Positions 25,603-34,196 of a DNA stretch of 64,000 nucleotides are shown piece after piece. The translations under genes and the position numbers were made by a program. The notes below the pieces were generated by a model that was not told the DNA's origin, made no database searches, and was given only the letters and a program-made list of their open reading frames with translations. Numbering within the stretch: position 1 is the first letter of the stretch; each line of letters begins with the position of its first letter. The stretch comes from Modicisalibacter xianhensis (GTDB taxonomy: Bacteria; Pseudomonadota; Gammaproteobacteria; Pseudomonadales; Halomonadaceae): positions 248,001 through 312,000 of the forward strand of contig NZ_FOPY01000004.1 in the NCBI RefSeq assembly GCF_900113605.1, read 5' to 3'.

Positions 25603-26063
25603 GTCTGCGCTCCGCCGCGCCCCTCCTGAACGCGCAACTTGGTGCGAATGAAATCGCTATGGCGCACGAACAGCAGATCGGCCAACTTGCGGATACGGTG
25701 TTCCTCGAGCGCGTCCAACTGCTCATCGGCATACGCCAGGCGCCACATCAACTCGACCAGTTCGACCTTGTCGACATAGTCGTAATGCTCGTTGACCAGG
25801 CGCACGAACTGGAAGTGGTCGACGGCCTGGTCGGCCTCCGCGGCTGCCAGTTCCATCAGCTCGTCGACTGCCGCACGGTTCAGGGAAAACCGTGACTGCA
25901 GCATGTCGCGCAGCGTATCGAGTTCCTGCGGCTCCGTCTGGTAGTCGGCCCTGACCACCTCGCACAGCAGCGCAGCGGTCGCCAGTTCCAAAGTCAGGGC
26001 GCGATTCGCATCGTCCTGAGGCGCCAAGGTGCGAGTGAAGAACTGCTGAATGGCATCAAGCAT
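25599..26063 (-). CDS. TerB family protein
   Basis: A 154-residue all-alpha protein of the TerB-like domain: ATAALLCEVVRADYQTEPQEL and the later LMWRLAYADEQLDALEEHRIRKLADLL are duplicated helix pairs with acidic residues that bind divalent metal in TerB. TerB domains take part in tellurite resistance and in membrane-linked stress complexes, but stand-alone forms such as this are common and uncharacterised. It is the first gene of the run terB, reductase, DUF6064, and diverges from a serine hydrolase gene. Confidence 0.85.
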   Translation of the reverse strand: MLDAIQQFFTRTLAPQDDANRALTLELATAALLCEVVRADYQTEPQELDTLRDMLQSRFSLNRAAVDELMELAAAEADQAVDHFQFVRLVNEHYDYVDKVELVELMWRLAYADEQLDALEEHRIRKLADLLFVRHSDFIRTKLRVQEGRGGAQT

Positions 26064-26158
26064 CGGACCTCCTACCCTTATTATCAGGATGGCCGCGCTG
26101 GCGGCCTCACGCCATTGGACCGCATCGGGACGAAAGGTTCGCCAACGAAGGAAGCGCC

Positions 26159-27223
26159 ATGCCTGTCATCACGCGTCGTCTATTGTCACGCCATTGGGGA
26201 TTATGTTGCCTATTAGCCGGGGGTGTACTGATCGCCCCGGTGGCCTGGGGCCAGGACGCCACGCCCGGCCTGCCTCGCTCAGCCATCGATGACGCCACAT
26301 TGCGAGCGGCGGCACTGCCGCGCCTGCATAGCCTGGTAGTGGCACATCAGGGCGAGAAAGTCATCGAATATACCGCCAAGGGGGAGAGCCTCAGCGAGCC
26401 GGCCAATATCAAGTCCTTGGCAAAGACCCTCATGTCCGCCATGGTGGGTATCGCAATCCAGCGCGGCGTGATCGAAGGCGTCGACCAGCCGATCGTCGAC
26501 CTCCTGGACACACGCATACCTGACGAGGCCAGCCCACGCATCGATAACATCACGGTGGGCAACCTGCTGTCCATGCAGGCCGGCCTGGAACGCACCTCGG
26601 GCCCGAACTACGGCGCCTGGGTGGCCAGCGACAACTGGATCGATTATGTCCTGACGCGCCCGTTCGTCGCCGAGCCCGGCGGACGCATGCTCTACTCTAC
26701 CGGCAATACCCACCTGCTATCCGCCGCACTGACACTCACTACCGGCCGCGACACCCACGCCCTTGCCCAGGATTGGCTGGGAGAGCCGCTGGATATCGCC
26801 ATACCGCCCTGGACGCAGGACCCTCAGGGCATCTACATGGGAGGCAACGAGATGGCGCTGTCACCGCTCGCCATCCTCCGGTTCGGCGAGATGTATCGAC
26901 AGGGCGGCACCCTCGATGACGAACGCATCCTGTCCCGAGAATGGATCGAGGCATCATGGACGCCGCGCACGCGCTCGGTCTTCAACCATGATCAGTATGG
27001 CTATGGCTGGTTCATCACCGAACTGGCTGGCGAAGACGTCTATTACGGCTGGGGGTATGCGGGCCAGATGCTGTATATCATCCCCGAGGTTGGCTTGAGC
27101 GTGGTGATGACCTCCAACCCCACCCCGCCGTCGCCAGGGCAAAGCTATCTGGAAAAGCTGGAAGCCATCGTCGCCGAAGTCCTGATTCCTGCCGCACAGG
27201 ATGCCCGGTTCACGAAGAGCTGA
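26159..27223 (+). CDS. Secreted serine hydrolase, beta-lactamase (class C) family
   Basis: A 354-residue protein with a signal peptide (about 1-34, core CCLLAGGVLIAPVAWG). The nucleophile motif S-x-x-K is SLAK within NIKSLAKTLMSAMVG, and the tyrosine motif is in MLYSTGNTHLLSAAL. YGYGWFITEL and YGWGYAGQMLYIIPEVGLSVVMTSN fill the C-terminal part, where the KTG-like strand lies. This group covers D-aminopeptidases, esterases and beta-lactamases, and sequence alone does not separate them; nothing points to antibiotic resistance. ATG at 26159 is preceded by GGAAG. Confidence 0.88.
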   Translation: MPVITRRLLSRHWGLCCLLAGGVLIAPVAWGQDATPGLPRSAIDDATLRAAALPRLHSLVVAHQGEKVIEYTAKGESLSEPANIKSLAKTLMSAMVGIAIQRGVIEGVDQPIVDLLDTRIPDEASPRIDNITVGNLLSMQAGLERTSGPNYGAWVASDNWIDYVLTRPFVAEPGGRMLYSTGNTHLLSAALTLTTGRDTHALAQDWLGEPLDIAIPPWTQDPQGIYMGGNEMALSPLAILRFGEMYRQGGTLDDERILSREWIEASWTPRTRSVFNHDQYGYGWFITELAGEDVYYGWGYAGQMLYIIPEVGLSVVMTSNPTPPSPGQSYLEKLEAIVAEVLIPAAQDARFTKS

Positions 27224-27226
27224 GGG

Positions 27227-28699
27227 TCAGAACGTCGAGAGACCGGTTGCTTCCATCAGCCGATACTGCCAGTAGCGCCAGCGCGACTCGTCAGCATAGG
27301 TGGCATAAGGCACGCTTAACCGCTGGTCCTCGGGGTTGTGCCAATAGCGTTCGAACCAGCGCGCGGCATCGGCGATTGCCGGCGTGTTCTTCGAGGCGAC
27401 CAGACGCACGCTGGTTTCCAGGTTGAGATCGTCGAGATTACGTCGCGTGAAATTGGCCGAGCCGAGATAAAGCACGGCGTCACCGCTCAATGAACGCTTG
27501 AGCAACACCTTGGCGTGGCATTGCTCACCATTGGTGGCACACCAGCGCACCGGAATGCCTGCCTCGTGCAGTTCGGCCGCGACCGGCCGGTTGGGTATGC
27601 CCGATTTCTCGAAACCGAAGGCGTCCTTGTTAGGATCGAGCACGACCCTGATTTCTACGTCGCGGGCTTGCGCCTCCTTGAGCGCATCGATCAGATCGCG
27701 GTGCGCAAGATAGAATGTGGCAATATCGATGCGATCGCCCGGCTCGGCACTCTGCACTGCAATGACCAGGGCATCGCGAATGTTGCCTTCGGTCAGCACC
27801 TGCATGCGCGGCCCCTCGGGCACCACCGACCCGCGCAACTGAAGCGGATCGAAATCGATGTCGCCCCCAGACAGGTGCGCCACGGCACGCTCACTCTCGA
27901 GCAACTCCGCCACGGCCGGGCCCTGGAAGCGCAAGGCAACATTACCATGGCTGCTACTGGCATCGTGGGGATTGGCCGAGGTCACCATCCCGGCCCAACC
28001 ATCATCGACATCAACAACCAATGTCTTGCGATGATTGGCCTTGAAGTTGACCATGGTCAGGTAACTGCGCAGTGTCACCTGCCCCGGCCCCAGCGGATTG
28101 TCCAGCCAACCGCCCTCGGTTGTGTTGCCCAGCCACTGGCAGCACCAGTACCAGACTCCCGACCAGGCCGGGTTGGAGGCGCGCAATTGGGTGAGATCGG
28201 TCGTGATCAACTTGACCCCGGCGGCACGCAGCGCCGTGAAATGCTCGAGTGTCAGCCCGCCATACATCGTATTGAGTGGATCGGTAATGACCACCGCTTC
28301 CAGGCCCGGCATTTGTGCCTTGCGGTCGATCAAGGCACGCGCGAGCTGTGACGACAGCGGTCGGTAGTCCCCGTTCGCCTCGCCGGCAAAGTCATTGAAC
28401 AGGAACATGTCCAGCACCACCAGACGCTTGGCCTGGCCGATCAGGCGCAGCATTTCATCGAAGATGGCCTGTTCGGATTGACGATTGCCCGCGGCGTCGA
28501 GATAGGTGACGTCCGCCAGGAAAGCCACGTCGGAGACCGGCAGCAATGGCGAGGCGACACTGATCCCATCGGGCAATGGCTTGAACGCCTGATAAATGGC
28601 CATGCCAAGATAAGCGGCAAGCAGCAGAAGCAACCAAGGGCGCAGCCATCCGCGCCGCTTGCCCGCAAGTTCATTGGCTACCGTATTGCCACTGGTCAC
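27227..28699 (-). CDS. Phospholipase D-like protein, membrane anchored
   Basis: A 490-residue protein with one N-terminal membrane helix (about 21-40, LLLLLAAYLGMAIYQAF). Two HKD motifs are present, as needed for one active site: NHRKTLVVDVDDGWAGMVTSAN near residue 225 and CHAKVLLKRSLSGDAVLYLGSANFT near residue 400. This is the arrangement of cardiolipin synthase-like and secreted phospholipase D proteins; in the second copy the Asp is displaced by an insertion. The catalytic part probably faces the periplasm. It converges on the serine hydrolase, with three bases between stops. Confidence 0.85.
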   Translation of the reverse strand: MTSGNTVANELAGKRRGWLRPWLLLLLAAYLGMAIYQAFKPLPDGISVASPLLPVSDVAFLADVTYLDAAGNRQSEQAIFDEMLRLIGQAKRLVVLDMFLFNDFAGEANGDYRPLSSQLARALIDRKAQMPGLEAVVITDPLNTMYGGLTLEHFTALRAAGVKLITTDLTQLRASNPAWSGVWYWCCQWLGNTTEGGWLDNPLGPGQVTLRSYLTMVNFKANHRKTLVVDVDDGWAGMVTSANPHDASSSHGNVALRFQGPAVAELLESERAVAHLSGGDIDFDPLQLRGSVVPEGPRMQVLTEGNIRDALVIAVQSAEPGDRIDIATFYLAHRDLIDALKEAQARDVEIRVVLDPNKDAFGFEKSGIPNRPVAAELHEAGIPVRWCATNGEQCHAKVLLKRSLSGDAVLYLGSANFTRRNLDDLNLETSVRLVASKNTPAIADAARWFERYWHNPEDQRLSVPYATYADESRWRYWQYRLMEATGLSTF

Positions 28700-28790
28700 A
28701 CTGCACCTCTACCCGTTCCGTTGTTGCCGCTGGTGCGCAGTATACGCGCTATCGGCGATGTGTCGCTCAACGAACAGGAAGCGCGCAGCC

Positions 28791-30401
28791 CTACAGTTCA
28801 TCCACGCGGGGAGGCTCGGCCACCTGGGTCTTGCTGATGCTTTCACTGCCCAATGCCCGTAGCAAGGCGAAGACCATTGCGAAAACCAGCAGGAAGATCG
28901 GGAAGCCAAGTACCGTGATGACCTGCTGCAGGGCATTCAGCCCGGCTTCGCCCGCCAGCACGATGAGCATGGCCGCCACTACCCCCTCGGAAACGCCCCA
29001 GAAGACCCGCTGACGCACAGGGCCGGGGTCGGCATCACCGGTACATAGCATGTCGACGACCAGTGACGCGGAGTCCGACGACGTGGCAAAGAAGATGGCC
29101 ACGATGACGACCGCCAAGCCCTGAATCAAGGTCGTGAAGGGAAAATGCTCGAAAAACGCGAACATTGCCAACGGCACACTCTCCTCCACCGCCGCGGATA
29201 ATGCGCCGGCCTGCTCTCCCAGCGCGGCACGCGCTTCGGCACCGATACCATCGATCTCCATGGCAGACCAGCCGAAGATGGCAAACCAGACCAGGGTGAA
29301 CAGCGACGGTGCGAAAAGCACACCGAGCACGAACTGACGAATGGTCCGCCCCCTGGAGATACGCGCGACAAAGATGCCGATGAACGGTGACCAGGACACG
29401 GTCCAGGTCCAGTAGAAGACCGTCCAGTTACCTTGCCAGCCCCAGCCCCCGTTTTCCGAGGTGTATTGCGCCAGCATGTCGTTCCAGAACGCCATCGGAA
29501 CGAGGTTGGAGCCGTAGATGGCGACTGTCTCGACGATGCCTCGCAACAGGAAAACGGTCGACCCGGTAACCAGCACGAAGATCATCAATGCCGTGGCCAT
29601 GCCGATATTGATGTTGGATAAGCGCTTCACCCCCTTGTCGAGGCCCACCACGATCGAGGTGACGGCGACACTGGTCAGGACAGTAATGATGATGACCTTG
29701 GAGACCACCGAGTCGGAAACACCGGTCAGCTCCGTCAGTCCGGCGTTGATTTGCGATGTGCCGAGACCGACCGACACCGCCACGCCGAACAGGGTGCCCA
29801 GCACAGCGAAGATATCGATCGTCTTGCCTATCGGACCGTAAATTCGGTCATGCAAGAGCGGATAGAACACCGAGCTGACGCGGACCGGCAATTCATAACG
29901 ATAGATGAAATAGGCAAAAGCCAGGCCGGGCAGCGTGAAGATGGTCCAGGTGTGCAGCCCCAAATGATAGATCGAGAAGCCCATCGCGTCTCGCGCGGCC
30001 TCGACCGTGAAGGGCTCGACCTCATCGTATGGCGGGTTGGAAAAATGAGAAATGGGCTCGGCCACGCCCCAGAACATCAGCACGGTCCCGATCCCACCGG
30101 CAAACAGCATGGTAAACCAGGAAAGGTTGCCATACGCGGGCTTGGCGTCCTGCCCACCGAGGCGAATACGCCCGTGACGGCTTGCCGCCAGGTAAAGAAG
30201 AAAGATCAGCCAGGAATTCACGCCAAAGATGAAGAACCAGCCGAGATTGGTGACGATCCACGACCGACCACTGGCAAAAATGTCGCGAATCTGTTCGGGC
30301 GCAGCCAACAGGGCGATCAGGAAGACGATCATGCACCCCGCTGAAACAAAGAAGATGGTGGGATCCGTACGCAAACCGAGCCGCTTGGCTAGCTGTTCCA
30401 T
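28791..30401 (-). CDS. BCCT family osmolyte transporter
   Basis: A 536-residue carrier with twelve predicted helices. The family signature is TVFYWTWTVSWSPFIGIFVARISRGRTIR near residues 320-350; the substrate box is FWGVAEPISHF near residue 110. BCCT carriers take up betaine, choline, carnitine or ectoine with Na+ or H+. The C-terminal tail (about 20 residues) is short, without the long osmosensory tail of BetP. Which osmolyte is carried cannot be told. It is single and separated from the PLD gene by 91 bp. Confidence 0.95.
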   Translation of the reverse strand: MEQLAKRLGLRTDPTIFFVSAGCMIVFLIALLAAPEQIRDIFASGRSWIVTNLGWFFIFGVNSWLIFLLYLAASRHGRIRLGGQDAKPAYGNLSWFTMLFAGGIGTVLMFWGVAEPISHFSNPPYDEVEPFTVEAARDAMGFSIYHLGLHTWTIFTLPGLAFAYFIYRYELPVRVSSVFYPLLHDRIYGPIGKTIDIFAVLGTLFGVAVSVGLGTSQINAGLTELTGVSDSVVSKVIIITVLTSVAVTSIVVGLDKGVKRLSNINIGMATALMIFVLVTGSTVFLLRGIVETVAIYGSNLVPMAFWNDMLAQYTSENGGWGWQGNWTVFYWTWTVSWSPFIGIFVARISRGRTIRQFVLGVLFAPSLFTLVWFAIFGWSAMEIDGIGAEARAALGEQAGALSAAVEESVPLAMFAFFEHFPFTTLIQGLAVVIVAIFFATSSDSASLVVDMLCTGDADPGPVRQRVFWGVSEGVVAAMLIVLAGEAGLNALQQVITVLGFPIFLLVFAMVFALLRALGSESISKTQVAEPPRVDEL

Positions 30402-30674
30402 TTGGCGACCTCGCTTCCTGATTGTTTTACATTGTGAACTGCAGGCAGTTGCCGATATCGAACGTCTCGCGTGTCAGCCAACGGCTGTTGACCATGGGAG
30501 TATTCAGATCACGCCCAGACTCAGCATGGTTGCTTCCCCTGGCAGCGTCCAACCAGCGACGGTAAAGGGAACGTAAACGAACATGTCGTGGCAGAGCGAC
30601 AAGCACGACAAATCTGGCATGATGTCGATATCGATACGGCGCTATGGATAGCCCTCACCTGAACGGAGACTGCC

Positions 30675-31295
30675 ATGCTGGACCTGACCCAAGCCCCGAT
30701 CACCCTGGTGCTGCTGATCGTCAACGTGATCGTCAGCCTGTACGTACTGCAGCGACGTCCCCAGCTCATCGACCGCTTATCGTTTCGTCCCGACCGGATT
30801 CGACGAGGGGAGTTCTATCGCCTGGTGACGGCCGGCTTCGTGCATGTCAACGGCGCCCACCTGCTGGTCAATATGCTGACGCTGTACTTCTTCGGTCCGT
30901 TGCTGGAATACGTGCTGGGACCCGTCGGCTATCTGATTCTCTACTTTGGCTCGGATCTCGCTGCCCACGGTCTTTCTCTTATCTTTCATTACCGCAATGC
31001 CCGGTATTCGGCGGTAGGCGCCTCGGGAGCCATCAGCGGGCTGGTGTTCGCCTTCTGCCTCTATGCGCCTTTCGAAATGCTGTATATCTTCTTTGCCATA
31101 CCCATCCCCGCCATCGTCTTCGCCATCGGTTTCGTGGCGATCTCCATGTATGCCATGCGCCGCCGCGATCCCCACCGCACCGGCGGCCTGGCCCATGAAG
31201 CCCACCTGGGCGGCGCACTGGGCGGCGTGATCATCACCATGCTGCTGGATGCCTCGGCGCTGCCACGCTTTCTCTACCAACTGGGGCTGTCATAG
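30675..31295 (+). CDS. Rhomboid family intramembrane serine protease
   Basis: A 206-residue protein of six helices. The nucleophile lies in the GASGAISGLVF motif near residue 118, and the His partner in EAHLGGALGGVI near residue 178. An extra motif, HVNGAHLLVNMLTLYFFGP, matches the conserved HxxxN region of rhomboids. The ATG at 30675 follows GGAGA. Substrates of bacterial rhomboids are mostly unknown. The 273 bp before it hold no gene. Confidence 0.94.
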   Translation: MLDLTQAPITLVLLIVNVIVSLYVLQRRPQLIDRLSFRPDRIRRGEFYRLVTAGFVHVNGAHLLVNMLTLYFFGPLLEYVLGPVGYLILYFGSDLAAHGLSLIFHYRNARYSAVGASGAISGLVFAFCLYAPFEMLYIFFAIPIPAIVFAIGFVAISMYAMRRRDPHRTGGLAHEAHLGGALGGVIITMLLDASALPRFLYQLGLS

Positions 31296-31372
31296 GCGAG
31301 CAGGTGGGCACATGGAGGCATGGCGCATGACTTGTTACCATGATGTGCCCACCCGCCAACGTCATCCGTAGC

Positions 31373-32842
31373 ATGCGTTATCGAGTAAAGCTGTTTCCGG
31401 AAATCACTATCAAGTCACGCCCGGTTCGCCAGGAGATGGTGCGCTGCCTACGTACCAATATCCGTAATGCACTCGAGCGGATCTCCCCCGGCGTACGCGT
31501 TGCCGATTGCTGGGATGCTCTTGAAGTCCGACCACGCCACACACTCGACGCGGTCGACCAGGAGGCGCTGGAAGCCAGCCTGACCCGAATTTCCGGTATC
31601 CATGAAGTGCAGGTCGTGGAGACCCACGATTTCGTCGGCATCGACGAGGCCGCTGCCCGTTTGGTACCGCTGTGGCGCGACGCCCTGGCAGGCCGGCGCT
31701 TTCGCGTCAGGGTCAAGCGCCGCGGTCGTCATGCCTTCAGTTCTGAAGAGCTTGAGCGCCACTTGGGTCGCGTCCTGCTCGAGACTACCGAAGGTGCCTC
31801 CGTCGATCTCAAGCGGCCCGACATCGAGGTCCGTGTCGAACTGAAAGATGACCGACTGGTACTGGTCACCCGGCGCCTGCCGGGACTCGGTGGTTACCCG
31901 CTGGGTACCCAGGGAGAGGCACTGGCGTTGATCTCGGGCGGGTACGACTCGCCGGTTGCCGCCTGGCAATTGCTGCGACGGGGGCTCAAGACGCATTTCG
32001 TATTCTTTAACCTTGGCGGGCCGGCCCACGAACAAGGCGTGCGTGAGGTGGTGTATCATCTCTGGCAGCGTTACAGTGCCTCGCACCGGGTCAATTTTGT
32101 CAGTGTGCCTTTCGAAGGTGTGGTCAACGAGATCCAGCGTAACGTGCCCACGGGACTTGCCGGCGTGGTTCTCAAGCGCATGATGCTGCGTGCCGCCAAT
32201 CGCGTGGCGGCCAGGGCGCGTATCCCTGCCCTGATTACCGGCGATGCACTGGCCCAGGTATCCAGCCAGAGCCTCACCAACCTGGGATTGATCGATGCCG
32301 TCAGTGAGCGCCCTATCCTGCGACCGCTGATCGCCAGCGACAAGCAGGCCATCATTGCCGATGCCCGACACATCGATACCGCGCGCTTTGCCGAACGCAT
32401 GCCGGAATACTGCGGCATCATTTCCAAGCGCCCCAACGTGCGCCCCAGCGCGGGGAAGATCGAGCGTGCCGAGGCCTCATTCGATTTCGCCGAACTCGAT
32501 GCTGCGGTATCGGGATCGACCCTGACGCGAGTAGACCGGCTGCTTGATGTAGCAAGGACATTGCCCGATATTCCTGAACTCGATTCCGGGGAAGCGCTGA
32601 GCAGTTCGGATGACATCACCGTGATCGATATACGCCATCCCGAGGAACGCGATGCCCAACCGCTGGAGCTGCCGCGAGGCAGGCCGCTGGCGATTCCGTT
32701 CTTCGAACTGATGGAGCGCGCGGAGACGCTGCCCCGCGACCGACGGTACCTGCTTTACTGCACTCAGGGCAGGATGAGCTGGATGCAGGCGCTTCAACTG
32801 GCTGATAAAGGCCTGACGCAGTTCGGCGTCTATCACGCCTGA
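31373..32842 (+). CDS. thiI: tRNA uridine 4-sulfurtransferase ThiI
   Basis: A 489-residue enzyme that makes 4-thiouridine at tRNA position 8 and supplies sulfur for thiamine. Domains in order: N-terminal ferredoxin-like part starting MRYRVKLFPEITIKS, THUMP (about 60-165), a PP-loop ATPase domain with SGGYDSPVAAW near residue 190, and a C-terminal rhodanese domain with the catalytic Cys in LLYCTQGRMSW. The second conserved Cys is in PEYCGIISKRP. Only ThiI with the rhodanese part takes part in thiamine synthesis. The ATG at 31373 matches the E. coli N-terminus; the frame is open 33 bp further upstream. Confidence 0.97.
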   Translation: MRYRVKLFPEITIKSRPVRQEMVRCLRTNIRNALERISPGVRVADCWDALEVRPRHTLDAVDQEALEASLTRISGIHEVQVVETHDFVGIDEAAARLVPLWRDALAGRRFRVRVKRRGRHAFSSEELERHLGRVLLETTEGASVDLKRPDIEVRVELKDDRLVLVTRRLPGLGGYPLGTQGEALALISGGYDSPVAAWQLLRRGLKTHFVFFNLGGPAHEQGVREVVYHLWQRYSASHRVNFVSVPFEGVVNEIQRNVPTGLAGVVLKRMMLRAANRVAARARIPALITGDALAQVSSQSLTNLGLIDAVSERPILRPLIASDKQAIIADARHIDTARFAERMPEYCGIISKRPNVRPSAGKIERAEASFDFAELDAAVSGSTLTRVDRLLDVARTLPDIPELDSGEALSSSDDITVIDIRHPEERDAQPLELPRGRPLAIPFFELMERAETLPRDRRYLLYCTQGRMSWMQALQLADKGLTQFGVYHA

Positions 32843-32854
32843 CTCGGCCTCCCT

Positions 32855-33595
32855 TCAGAAAACCAGGAACGGACGCATCGCCTCAGCGACGCGCCCAGGG
32901 GCACTGAACTGCACGGCATGTCCCCAACCGGCAATCTCCTTCACCTGAGCTGCACCATGCCGTCGCGCGGCTTCGTCCAACCAGCGTCGCGGCGCGACGG
33001 GATCGAACTCGCCACGCATCAGCAGCAGCGGCTGGTTGAGTCTTGGCAACTTGTCCTCGGTGGCATACGCGAACATGGCTTGCAGTTCAGGGACGAATCG
33101 CCATCCCATGCGCAGGTAATCCCAGGCCACACGTGGCACCAAAGCCACACGTTCGAAGGGAATATCGACCACGAAACGCAGCACCTGTCGGGGCAGACTG
33201 CGCCCTGCCGGGTCCAGGGTGGGTGCGATCAGTACCAGCCGGTCGACACACGCCGGCTGGCGCAACGCCGCCTCGACCACTACCTGACAGCCAAGGGACT
33301 GTCCGGCCAGCACGACCGGTCCGAGTTTCATGGCTGCCAGCCATTCCAGCAGTGCCTGGGCCAGCGATTCGATGGAGCGAGTCCGGCACGTTGCCGGGCT
33401 ATGCCCGTGCCCCGGCAGGTCCGGCGCGTAGACATCGTAGGTGTCGGCCAGGCAGCGCATGACCGGCTGGAAATATCGGCTGGATACGCCCAATCCATGC
33501 ACGAATACGACCGGCAGCCGGTCCTGGCGTGACTGGCCAACGATGCATCGATAGAACAGAGGGCGGCCCTGAAGCACAATCCAGCGCTTCTCCAT
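32855..33595 (-). CDS. Alpha/beta hydrolase
   Basis: A 246-residue alpha/beta hydrolase. The nucleophile elbow is GQSLGCQ, the oxyanion region VHGLGVSSRYF, and the C-terminal His lies in GWGHAVQFSAP; the acid is likely Asp in MRGEFDPVAPRRW. The family covers esterases, haloalkane dehalogenases, epoxide hydrolases and more, and nothing here fixes the substrate. Its start overlaps the stop of the upstream DUF421 gene by one base (TGATG), so the two are translated together. Confidence 0.88.
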   Translation of the reverse strand: MEKRWIVLQGRPLFYRCIVGQSRQDRLPVVFVHGLGVSSRYFQPVMRCLADTYDVYAPDLPGHGHSPATCRTRSIESLAQALLEWLAAMKLGPVVLAGQSLGCQVVVEAALRQPACVDRLVLIAPTLDPAGRSLPRQVLRFVVDIPFERVALVPRVAWDYLRMGWRFVPELQAMFAYATEDKLPRLNQPLLLMRGEFDPVAPRRWLDEAARRHGAAQVKEIAGWGHAVQFSAPGRVAEAMRPFLVF

Positions 33596-34146
33596 CAGAC
33601 GTGCCTCGGCGCCTCGTGCGGCCCCGGGCGCACCACATCGCTTAGGCTGGAGGCTTCGTCATCTGCCCTCCGCTGAACCACGCTGAACGAACCATCCGTT
33701 TCCAGCACCACGGCTTCAACCTCGCCCAGTGTCGACACGCCTGACGCACGAATGGCAGCGCGAATCTCCGCCTCGGTGACCCGTGCATGTTTCAAGGCCT
33801 GAGACAGGTAATCGCCGCGGTAGAACAGCAAGGCCGGCTCCCCAGTCACCAGCCGACGAACCCAGCGCACGCGTACGCTGGTCCAGGTCACGACGAACTG
33901 CATCCCGATCAATAGTCCAAACGCTACCACGCCCTGACTGAGCGTGACGCTCTTGCTGAGGATCACCGACGCCAGCGTCGATCCCAGCGCCACGGTAACG
34001 ACCAGGTCGAAGGCGTTCATTTTCGACAACGTGCGCCGGCCCGAGATTCGCAACAACAGGACGAGGCTCGCATAGGCGAGCACGCCGAGAATGCCGGTAC
34101 GCCAGATTGCCTGCCAGCTATCGAACAAGATCATTTCCACGCGCAT
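33595..34146 (-). CDS. DUF421 (YetF/YcaP) membrane protein
   Basis: A 183-residue protein: three N-terminal helices (about 13-95) with LLLRISGRRTLSKMNAFDLVVTVALGS, then a cytoplasmic DUF421 domain with GEPALLFYRGDYLSQALKHARVTEAEI and VEAVVLETDGSFSVV. The last strand is characteristic of the family. The role is unknown; B. subtilis relatives have been linked to sporulation and envelope stress. It is the first gene of a pair with the alpha/beta hydrolase. Confidence 0.9.
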   Translation of the reverse strand: MRVEMILFDSWQAIWRTGILGVLAYASLVLLLRISGRRTLSKMNAFDLVVTVALGSTLASVILSKSVTLSQGVVAFGLLIGMQFVVTWTSVRVRWVRRLVTGEPALLFYRGDYLSQALKHARVTEAEIRAAIRASGVSTLGEVEAVVLETDGSFSVVQRRADDEASSLSDVVRPGPHEAPRHV

Positions 34147-34196
34147 CTCCTGATTTACCGTCAGAAGTAGCGTAGTTCACGGATACGGCGATCTAG

